54,025 nucleotides of DNA, taken from Mucilaginibacter sp. Lineage in GTDB: Bacteria; Bacteroidota; Bacteroidia; Sphingobacteriales; Sphingobacteriaceae. The notes under the pieces are model-generated. The model did not search any database. It saw only the letters and a list, made by a program, of their open reading frames with translations, and was not told the DNA's origin. The translations under genes were made by a program, and so were the position numbers. The stretch lies in the NCBI GenBank assembly GCA_028288305.1, contig JAQBOA010000056.1, forward strand, positions 1 to 54,025, read 5' to 3'. Positions 43,326-50,999 of the stretch are shown one piece after another (position 1 is the stretch's first letter; every line of letters begins with the position of its first letter).

Positions 43326-44132
43326 ATGACGACTGGGAAGAAACAACCTTACGGAATTAATAATATCGTATCATGGGGCGCAACTGTAGTTATTGTTGGT
43401 CTGATGTTTAAAATATTACACTGGCCGGGCGCTACCTACTTTATAGCTGGCGGATTATCAACAGAAGCAGTATTATTCTTTATTCTCGGGTTTCAACGCG
43501 AAGGTGAACCACTTGACTGGACACGTGCTTATCCTGAATTAGATACAGATTATAAGGGCGAATTGCCAAAATCATCAGCAGGAAAATCAGGCGGTAACAA
43601 TTTTTCAAATACTGCTGCTTTAGATAAGATGTTAGCAGATGCGAAAATTGGTCCTGAATTAATAGGTAGCCTTGCTACAGGATTAACAACTTTTGGCGAC
43701 AAAGTAGCTTCTATATCTCGTGTTACTGATGCCGGTGATGCTACAATAGCTTTTACTGCAAAAGTTAAACAGGCGACTGCCAGTTATGATAATTTAAGTG
43801 TTGCTTTTGAAAAAGCTTCTTCAAATTTATCTGAACTCGCCAGTACAAATATCGATTCAAAATCTTATCACGAACAGATACATAAAATGGCTAAAAATCT
43901 TACAGCCTTAAATGCCGTTTATGAACTGGAATTGCAGGATTCGAGCAATCATTTAAAATCAATGAATAAATTTTACCAGGAAATGTCGAATACTATTCAA
44001 AACTTTAATGACTCTGCCAGCGATACAAAACAGTTTAAAGATGAGGTTTCACGTTTAGCGAAGAACTTATCAACATTAAATGGAATATACGGGAATATGC
44101 TTTCAGCAATGAACCAGCCACGTGTGAATTAA
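43326..44132 (+). CDS. gldL: T9SS motor subunit GldL (PorL)
   Basis: 268 residues. Two N-terminal helices: NNIVSWGATVVIVGLMFKILHW (about 12-33) and YFIAGGLSTEAVLFFILGF (38-56). Glu47 lies in the second, where the essential proton-pathway Glu of GldL is known. The C-terminal 200 residues are cytoplasmic and helical. GldL and GldM form the proton-driven motor that powers T9SS and gliding. It begins 53 bases after gldK. Confidence 0.95.
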   Translation: MTTGKKQPYGINNIVSWGATVVIVGLMFKILHWPGATYFIAGGLSTEAVLFFILGFQREGEPLDWTRAYPELDTDYKGELPKSSAGKSGGNNFSNTAALDKMLADAKIGPELIGSLATGLTTFGDKVASISRVTDAGDATIAFTAKVKQATASYDNLSVAFEKASSNLSELASTNIDSKSYHEQIHKMAKNLTALNAVYELELQDSSNHLKSMNKFYQEMSNTIQNFNDSASDTKQFKDEVSRLAKNLSTLNGIYGNMLSAMNQPRVN

Positions 44133-44174
44133 GTAATTAAAAATTTAGATAATTAAACCTAATAATTAAAGCAC

Positions 44175-45707
44175 ATGGCTGGAGGTAAAGAAACCCCAAG
44201 ACAAAAAATGATGGGCATCCTGTACCTGGTACTATTAGGCTTAGTGGCCTTGAGTGTACCGGATAGTTTAATGGATTCCTTCAAAAATATAAGAATAAGT
44301 TTGGATGCATCAACAGGAAATGTTGACAAAGGTATCCAAAACACCTATTCATCTTTCGAAGCTACCAAGCTTAAAGAGCAAAAAGAGAGAGCCCAACCAT
44401 TTTATGATAGGGCCAAAAAGGCAAGTAGTATAGCAAAATCACTTAACGATTATATTGAGGTTGTAAAGGGGAAATTAATTACAGCGGGTGGGGGCATTAA
44501 TCCTAATACAGGTGACGTTGATGCAAGGGAAAATTTAGATGTGTCACCACGTATTATGATGAACCAAAAAAATGGTGAAGAATTGCATAAAAAAATTACA
44601 GAAACGCGTGAGCAATTACTTGCTTTACTGGATACTAAAGAAAGACAAGGAGTTAATTTCTCCCTTAATGCAGAGGCTCCTGTTATACGAACAGGCCCTA
44701 AAAAGGAATGGGAAGAAGCTTACTTTGGTGAGGGTATTCCATTAGGCGCCTCATTGACCACATTGGCCAAGATACAGGCTGATACCAAAAATGCGGAAAA
44801 CGAAGTTGTTAAAAAATTATTAGGTAAAGTAGACAGGGCAACTGTAAACCTTGATAAGTTCGATGCGGTAGCAGTAGCGCCTACAAGTTATGTATTGGTT
44901 GGCCAGCCTTATACTGCGCAGGTTTTTCTGACAGCTTACGATTCAAAACTGTCACCTGATATTACAGTTGATGGTTCCAAAATACCCACTGCAAATGGTA
45001 AAGGTATATACAATGGAAGTACAGGTAGTGAAGGTGTACATACATGGACAGGTACCATATCTTTCAAAGATAATGATGGTAAAATTCAAACGTTTAAGAC
45101 CCCGCCTCAAACTTACCAGGTAGCAAAACCATCCGCTGTTGTATCACCTGATAAAATGAATGTATTATATATTGGTGTTCCAAACCCGGTTTCAGTTTCG
45201 GCGCCAGGTATTGCCAAAGAAAAGCTTAAAGTAAGTATCAGCAGCGGTAGCCTTAGCGGTTCTGCAGGGCATTATACTGCCAATGTTAGTACTATGGGTA
45301 CTGCAACTGTTACTGTTTCAGGAGAAATAGCGCCCGGAAAGACAGCTATTTTAGGAAGTTCTTTATTCCGTGTTAAACGTATCCCCGACCCAAAACCTCA
45401 ATTTGCAGGTAAAAGCGGTGGAAATACAAGTTCCGCGAATCTAAGAGCCCAGGACAGAATATTTGCCAAGCTTGATAATTTTGACTTTGATGCTAAATTT
45501 AATGTAACCCGTTTTACCTTAGTTGTTGTAAAGCCGCGCCAGGATGTAATAACATTATCCGGATCAGGAAATGAATTTACAGCCGCTATGCGTACAGTAA
45601 TGAACACTGTTACTCCAGGTACTACGATTGTTTTTAAAGATATTATTGCTGTAGGCCCTGATGGCGCTCAGCGAGGACTTGACCCAATAACGTTCAGTGC
45701 TAATTAA
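44175..45707 (+). CDS. gldM: T9SS motor/periplasmic shaft subunit GldM (PorM)
   Basis: 510 residues. A short cytoplasmic start (AGGKETPRQKMM, Arg9) and one helix (MMGILYLVLLGLVALSV) are followed by a long periplasmic part of beta-rich domains: DKFDAVAVAPTSYVLVGQPY, VYIGVPNPVSVSAPG, and a C-terminal domain ending PITFSAN. GldM spans the periplasm and couples the inner-membrane motor to the GldK/N ring. Its C-terminus overlaps the open frame upstream of gldN, so the genes are tightly coupled. Confidence 0.95.
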   Translation: MAGGKETPRQKMMGILYLVLLGLVALSVPDSLMDSFKNIRISLDASTGNVDKGIQNTYSSFEATKLKEQKERAQPFYDRAKKASSIAKSLNDYIEVVKGKLITAGGGINPNTGDVDARENLDVSPRIMMNQKNGEELHKKITETREQLLALLDTKERQGVNFSLNAEAPVIRTGPKKEWEEAYFGEGIPLGASLTTLAKIQADTKNAENEVVKKLLGKVDRATVNLDKFDAVAVAPTSYVLVGQPYTAQVFLTAYDSKLSPDITVDGSKIPTANGKGIYNGSTGSEGVHTWTGTISFKDNDGKIQTFKTPPQTYQVAKPSAVVSPDKMNVLYIGVPNPVSVSAPGIAKEKLKVSISSGSLSGSAGHYTANVSTMGTATVTVSGEIAPGKTAILGSSLFRVKRIPDPKPQFAGKSGGNTSSANLRAQDRIFAKLDNFDFDAKFNVTRFTLVVVKPRQDVITLSGSGNEFTAAMRTVMNTVTPGTTIVFKDIIAVGPDGAQRGLDPITFSAN

Positions 45708-45714
45708 GTGTATT

Positions 45715-46689
45715 ATGAAAAAGAAAATTTTGGTTATTGTATTGTGTTTAGCTTGCGTAGCGACCTATGCACAAAAGCGTAAGAAAAAGGTTGTTAAAAA
45801 ACCTGCGCAAACTACACAAAAGGCAGCTGTAAATAATGGCAGCACAGCTACCAGTGCCCAACCGGGAGTTGATACTACCAAAAAAGTTGCAGCAGCGGCT
45901 ACACCAGCAAAACCTTTTGATAGGCCGTTGGATGGCTATTACAAAAAAAATAACATTTTAAGCGCTAAAGTAACGCCTTATCCAAACCTGCGTGAGGTAG
46001 ATGTGGCATTTTCAAAACGTGTATGGCGTGAAATAGATGTTCGCGAAAAAATGAATGCTTACTTAGCTTCACCAAAACAACGGTTAATTGACGTTTTAAT
46101 CAATGGAATTGCTGATGGTGAGTTGACCGCATTTGACCCGACACCTGATGCCAAAAATGACCCGGACGGCGATGGTTTTGCAAAACCACTTACTGCGGAT
46201 GCTGCAAGGGCCAGAATGGCAGATAGCACCATGGTGGATAAATTTGATAAAGACGGAAACAAAATCGGATCCGTATTAAAAGCCGGTGAATTTAATCCTG
46301 ATAGTGTAGTTAAGTTCAGAATAAAGGAAGATTGGATATTTGACAAGCAACGGTCTATTTTTGAGCCCCGTATAATTGGTATAGCCCCAATGGTTAAACC
46401 AAAGGCCGGTGGTCTTGATCTTGATTATCAGCCTGCTTTTTGGATTTATTTCCCTGATGCAAGACCTTTATTAGCAACCAAAGAAGTAGTTAGCAAGGGT
46501 AACGATAATACAGGGTTAAGCTTTGACGACGTATTTATGAAAAGGATATTTACAAGTTATGTTGTAAAAGAATCGAACGATAAAGATGAGCGTATAAAAG
46601 ATTATGCTAAAGGTATTGATAAGCTTTATGAATCTGAACGAATCAAAAAATCTTTGATGGATTGGGAAATAAACTTGTGGCAGTATTAA
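45715..46689 (+). CDS. gldN: T9SS protein GldN (PorN)
   Basis: 324 residues from the ATG at 45715 (the frame opens at 45697 inside gldM; the later Met begins a good signal peptide, KKKILVIVLCLACVATYAQ). A Lys/Ala/Thr-rich linker follows, then the GldN domain: DGYYKKNNILSAKVTPYPNLREVDVAFSKRVWREIDVREKMN as several conserved blocks, VVKFRIKEDWIFDKQRS, and IGIAPMVKP with an aromatic-rich end WEINLWQY. It forms the ring complex with GldK. Confidence 0.94.
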   Translation: MKKKILVIVLCLACVATYAQKRKKKVVKKPAQTTQKAAVNNGSTATSAQPGVDTTKKVAAAATPAKPFDRPLDGYYKKNNILSAKVTPYPNLREVDVAFSKRVWREIDVREKMNAYLASPKQRLIDVLINGIADGELTAFDPTPDAKNDPDGDGFAKPLTADAARARMADSTMVDKFDKDGNKIGSVLKAGEFNPDSVVKFRIKEDWIFDKQRSIFEPRIIGIAPMVKPKAGGLDLDYQPAFWIYFPDARPLLATKEVVSKGNDNTGLSFDDVFMKRIFTSYVVKESNDKDERIKDYAKGIDKLYESERIKKSLMDWEINLWQY

Positions 46690-46698
46690 ACGAGTCTG

Positions 46699-46728
46699 AA
46701 AGTCCGGAAGTCAGTAAAGTCCGGAAGT
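46699..46728. repeat. Direct repeat of AAAGTCCGGAAGT
   Basis: Two exact 13-base copies (46699-46711 and 46716-46728), each containing the TCCGGA palindrome, lie between gldN and the convergent uvrC gene. They belong to the same AGTC-word style as the longer hairpins. Confidence 0.6.
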
Positions 46729-46733
46729 AAATA

Positions 46734-48566
46734 TTAAGTGCCTTGGTGATTATTCACTAAGGCTTTTTTGTTTCCAAAATAAGCTGTAATAGCTTTTGCT
46801 TGTTTGGTATTTACCACTTCCTGCAGCTCTTCCATTTTTGCCTCACGAATCTTTTTCACTGATTTGAAATACTTTAACAGTTTTTCGGCCGTGGTTTTTC
46901 CTATACCTTCAATTAGTTCCAATTCAGTAACTAATGTGCCTTTATCACGTTTTTTACGATGGAAAGTAATGCCGAAACGATGTGCTTCATCTCTTAAATG
47001 CTGTAATACTTTTAGTGTTTCCGATTTTTTATCAAGATACAATGGGTACTGGTCGCCGGGGTAATATAATTCTTCCAGTCGCTTGGCAATACCAATTATT
47101 GTAACCTGTTTATCAATGCCTAATAATTTAAGACTCTTTAACGCTGATGAGAGCTGTCCCTTACCGCCGTCAATAACAATTAATTGCGGCAGTTCTGTAC
47201 CTTCATCAAGCATGCGCCTGTACCGTCTTAAAACAGCTTCTTCCATAGTAGCAAAATCATCCGGGCCTTCTACTGTTTTAACATTAAAATGCCGGTAATC
47301 TTTTTTTGAAGGCTTGCCATCTTTAAAAACTACAATTGCGGATACTGGATATTTACCCTGGAAATTTGAGTTGTCAAAACACTCGATATGTCTTGGTAGC
47401 TGGTTCATGCGCAAATCTTTCATCATTTGCGTAAGCAGGCGCTCCGTTCTTATTTCAGGGTTTAATTTTTCGTACTGATCTATCCTTTCCTTTTTAAAGA
47501 ACTGCACATTTTTTTGCGACAGATCGAGTAGCTTTCTTTTTTCGCCTAATTTGGGAACAGTAAATTTTAAGGAAGCATCTTCAAGGTCAATATCAAAAGG
47601 TACAATGATCTCTTTTGAATGACTTTCATAACGGCTTCTGAACTCTATTATGGCAAGCGTTAGCAATTCTTCATCGCTTTCGTCCAATCGTTTTTTTAGT
47701 TCGATGGTTTGTGTTTGAATAATTGTGCCATTCATTACCTTTAGATAATTAACAAAAGCATACTTCTCTTCGGATGCGATACTAAAAACATCAACATCAG
47801 TAATTGACGAATTAACTATTGTTGATTTACTCTGATAATTTTCGAGCAGCTCAAATTTTCTTTTTAAACGATGGGCATATTCATAATTCAAATCAGCAAC
47901 TGCCCTTTCCATGTCTGCTTTGAGGTTACGGAGCACAGCACCAATCTTTCCGCATAAAATATCCGTTATCTCCTCAATATTATTATTATAATCATCTTCG
48001 GTCTGATAATTTTGGCAAGGGCCTTTGCAATTGCCAAGCTGGTATTCCAAACAAACTTTAAACTTTCCTTTATCAATATTTTGCCTGGTGAGCGGCAGGT
48101 TGCAGGTTCGTAACGGATAGGTTTCTTTAATAAGCCCTAAAATGTTGTGCATCATACTAACAGATGCATACGGCCCCAGGTATTTTGATCCATCGCGTAC
48201 GATGCGCCTTGTCCAGAATATACGGGGAAAATTCTCATTTTTAATGATGATCCATGGATATGTTTTATCATCCTTGAGCATCACATTATACCGTGGCTGA
48301 TGTTTTTTTATCAGGCTGTTTTCCAGCAGCCATGCGTCAACTTCAGTATCAACAATGGTAAAAGTGATATCACGTATTTTTGAAACCAGGACCCTGGTTT
48401 TAGCATTTACATTAATATCTTTATTAAAATAAGTGGTAACGCGGTTTCGCAGATCTTTAGCTTTACCGATGTAAATTAACTCACGCTCCGCATCCCAAAA
48501 CTGATATACACCCGGTTTATGAGGGATGTTTTTTAATGCCACCCTGTAGTCAAAGTCACTGCTCAT
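46734..48566 (-). CDS. uvrC: Excinuclease ABC subunit C
   Basis: 610 residues, full length. The N-terminal GIY-YIG nuclease domain (KPGVYQFWDAERELIYIGKAKDLRNRV) is followed by a Cys-bearing region CNLPLTRQNIDKGKFKVCLEYQLGNCKGPC, a UVR motif (about 205-240), the RNase H-like endonuclease domain (ECFDNSNFQG, VVFKDGKPSKKDYR, VIDGGKGQL) and a terminal helix-hairpin-helix pair (LELIEGIGKTTAEKLL). It makes both incisions in nucleotide excision repair with UvrA/B. Confidence 0.97.
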   Translation of the reverse strand: MSSDFDYRVALKNIPHKPGVYQFWDAERELIYIGKAKDLRNRVTTYFNKDINVNAKTRVLVSKIRDITFTIVDTEVDAWLLENSLIKKHQPRYNVMLKDDKTYPWIIIKNENFPRIFWTRRIVRDGSKYLGPYASVSMMHNILGLIKETYPLRTCNLPLTRQNIDKGKFKVCLEYQLGNCKGPCQNYQTEDDYNNNIEEITDILCGKIGAVLRNLKADMERAVADLNYEYAHRLKRKFELLENYQSKSTIVNSSITDVDVFSIASEEKYAFVNYLKVMNGTIIQTQTIELKKRLDESDEELLTLAIIEFRSRYESHSKEIIVPFDIDLEDASLKFTVPKLGEKRKLLDLSQKNVQFFKKERIDQYEKLNPEIRTERLLTQMMKDLRMNQLPRHIECFDNSNFQGKYPVSAIVVFKDGKPSKKDYRHFNVKTVEGPDDFATMEEAVLRRYRRMLDEGTELPQLIVIDGGKGQLSSALKSLKLLGIDKQVTIIGIAKRLEELYYPGDQYPLYLDKKSETLKVLQHLRDEAHRFGITFHRKKRDKGTLVTELELIEGIGKTTAEKLLKYFKSVKKIREAKMEELQEVVNTKQAKAITAYFGNKKALVNNHQGT

Positions 48567-48636
48567 TAGTTCACTAGTTCATTGGTTTACCTTGGTCGTA
48601 ACCCTTAACCTTATTTATATCCTAATGCTAAACCAA

Positions 48637-48728
48637 CTTTGTCATTGCGAGGTACGGAAGCAATCGCGAACTATGGATAGCGGTCATGCGTAGTTCGCGA
48701 TTGCCACGCTGCGCTCGCAATGACAAAG
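48637..48728. repeat. REP-like palindrome starting TCATTGCGAGG
   Basis: Outer arms CTTTGTCATTGCGAG (48637-48651) and CTCGCAATGACAAAG (48714-48728) are exact reverse complements. An inner perfect stem CAATCGCGAACTA / TAGTTCGCGATTG is separated from the outer one by bulges. Elements beginning TCATTGCGAGG...GAAGCAATC occur between genes in several phyla as I recall. Located in the 193-base spacer between PBP1A and uvrC (both minus). Confidence 0.75.
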
Positions 48729-48759
48729 AGGTTGAAACATCTTCAATCTTTCAACAAAA

Positions 48760-50997
48760 TCAAAAGCCGAGTTTTTTATCCACTTCAGTTGTTCCCTGTT
48801 GCTGTTGTTTGTATTGATCGCAATCAATTATAATGTTAACTCCAGACTTAGGCGGATCAAAATCCACACCCTTTTTAATACCTAATGATGGGTTTGCATA
48901 TACTTTTTTCATAAATAAGGCAAAAATAGGTAATGCCGAATTTGCGCCTTCACCAAGCCTGGTTGAGCGGAAATGTATGTCGCGGTCTTCACACCCGGTC
49001 CAAACGCCTGTAACTAATTGTGGTGTTATACCCATAAACCAACCGTCGGAATTATCCTGTGTTGTACCTGTTTTACCGCCTATGGGATTATCTAAACCAT
49101 ACCTGGATCTTAACCTTTGTCCGGTTCCATCTTCAATAACTCCTTTAAGCATATAAGTCATCACATAAGCGCTCTGTGCATCCATGGCTTGTACAATTTT
49201 AGGAGTATGCGTGTATACAACGTTGCCATTTTTATCCTCAATCCTTAAAATATAGGTGGGCTCAGTCCAGGTGCCGTGATTTGCAAACACCGAGTAAGCA
49301 CCCGTCATATCGTAAACTGATGCATTAAATGATCCAAGTGCTATTGAAGGATATGGCGGTACAGCACTGGTAACTCCCATTTTTTTTATTAACTCCATTA
49401 CCGGTACAGGTTTAACCTCATTCATCACATAAGCAGCTATCCAGTTTTGCGACCAGCCTAAAGCTTTCCGCAAAGTTATTGCACCTGGTATAAAATCTGA
49501 TTTTGGTTGTGCTGGTGACCATGGGTCGCCATAGCCGGTTATTGTTACCTGTACATTATCAACTTCCATGCAAGGCGAAAAGCCATTTTCAATGGCCACA
49601 GCATAAGTAAATGGCTTAGCTGTTGAACCTACCTGGCGGGTCCCTAATTTTACCTGGTCATACTTAAAATGTTGAAAATTTGTGCCGCCAACCCATGCTT
49701 TTACATAACCCGTAGTTGGGTCCATGCTCATTAATGAATTACGGAGGGTCATTTTGGTGTACACAATAGAATCAATAGGTTTCATAAGCGTATCAATATC
49801 TCCTTTCCAGGTAAAAAGCGGCAGGCTGTCGGGTGTATTAAAGTTTTGCCTTATTTCTTCATCAGATTTGCCCTGAAGCTGCAATTCTTTGCAACGATCT
49901 GAACGAAACATACCCTGATCAAGCAATAGTTTAAAATTTTTGATATTTTTCCAACGACTAACTCCTTTCCATTGTTCGTTAAACTGTATTTGCAAGCCAC
50001 GCATGTATTCGCGCTGTGCTTCTTCGGCATATTGCTGCATGGTTGCATCAATAGTTGTATAAATTTTTAATCCGTCGCGGTCAAGGTCATAGGGTGTGCC
50101 ATTAGATTGAGTAATATTCTGGTCCCTGAATATTTTTTGAATGTCCTGTTTTAATACTGCCCTGAAATATGGTGCAAGACCCTCATTGTGGTTCATAGGA
50201 TTAAAATCCAATCCCAATGGTTTCTTTTTAAATTCGTCTAACTGGCCTTCGCTTAAAAACCCCTGTTTGGTCATAAGTCCCAAAATAAGGTTTCGGCGGT
50301 TTAGCGCCCTATCGGGATGCTTTATGGGCGAATAAATTCCCGGGCCTCTAACCATACCAACTAACAATGCTGCCTGGTCTGGCGTTAGTTTATCAGGTGT
50401 AACATTAAAATAGGTATGCGCGGCAGATTTAATCCCAAAAGTATTATAGGCCCCAAAACTGACCTTGTTTAAATACATGGTGATTATTTCTTGCTTAGTA
50501 TAACGGCGTTCCAACTCTACAGCAATTATCCATTCTTTTAATTTTTGTGTAAAACGCACAAATGAGTTGCTGGCCTTTACCGAAAAAAGGTTTTTTGCTA
50601 ATTGCTGGGTTATGGTGCTTCCGCCTTGTTTGCTGCCCACCAGGTTTCGTAAAAGTATGGTAAACGAACGCCGGAAATCTATTCCTGAATGGTCATAAAA
50701 ACGGGTATCTTCCGTTGCTATCAACGCGTTAACCACATTTGGCGATAGTTGGGAATAATTTACGCTTGAACGGTTTTCTATGTAATAAGTGCCCAAAACT
50801 TTTTTATCTGATGAGATAACTTCTGAGGCCAGGTTGCTTTTAGGATTTTCAAGGTCTCTGAAAGATGGTAGCGGCCCAAAAAGTTGGAGATAAGTTACCA
50901 AAAGCAATAAAACGAAAAATGCAAAACAGCCAATAACTGTTCTCCATAAATACCAATTGTATCTTCTTATATCTTCAGGAGCGAGTTTTTTGATCAT
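48760..50997 (-). CDS. Class A penicillin-binding protein (PBP1A-like)
   Basis: 745 residues. One N-terminal helix is followed by the GT51 glycosyltransferase domain (ATEDTRFYDHSGIDFR, GGSTITQQLAKNLF, RKLKEWIIAVELE-like motif, KVSFGAYNTFGIKSA) and the transpeptidase domain with STAKPF (SxxK), SQN (SxN) and GGKTGTTQDNSDGWF (KTG). It polymerises and crosslinks peptidoglycan. The start lies two bases from the end of the sprE/porW gene, so the two are co-transcribed. The C-terminal tail is Gln-rich. Confidence 0.95.
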   Translation of the reverse strand: MIKKLAPEDIRRYNWYLWRTVIGCFAFFVLLLLVTYLQLFGPLPSFRDLENPKSNLASEVISSDKKVLGTYYIENRSSVNYSQLSPNVVNALIATEDTRFYDHSGIDFRRSFTILLRNLVGSKQGGSTITQQLAKNLFSVKASNSFVRFTQKLKEWIIAVELERRYTKQEIITMYLNKVSFGAYNTFGIKSAAHTYFNVTPDKLTPDQAALLVGMVRGPGIYSPIKHPDRALNRRNLILGLMTKQGFLSEGQLDEFKKKPLGLDFNPMNHNEGLAPYFRAVLKQDIQKIFRDQNITQSNGTPYDLDRDGLKIYTTIDATMQQYAEEAQREYMRGLQIQFNEQWKGVSRWKNIKNFKLLLDQGMFRSDRCKELQLQGKSDEEIRQNFNTPDSLPLFTWKGDIDTLMKPIDSIVYTKMTLRNSLMSMDPTTGYVKAWVGGTNFQHFKYDQVKLGTRQVGSTAKPFTYAVAIENGFSPCMEVDNVQVTITGYGDPWSPAQPKSDFIPGAITLRKALGWSQNWIAAYVMNEVKPVPVMELIKKMGVTSAVPPYPSIALGSFNASVYDMTGAYSVFANHGTWTEPTYILRIEDKNGNVVYTHTPKIVQAMDAQSAYVMTYMLKGVIEDGTGQRLRSRYGLDNPIGGKTGTTQDNSDGWFMGITPQLVTGVWTGCEDRDIHFRSTRLGEGANSALPIFALFMKKVYANPSLGIKKGVDFDPPKSGVNIIIDCDQYKQQQQGTTEVDKKLGF

Positions 50998-50999
50998 GA

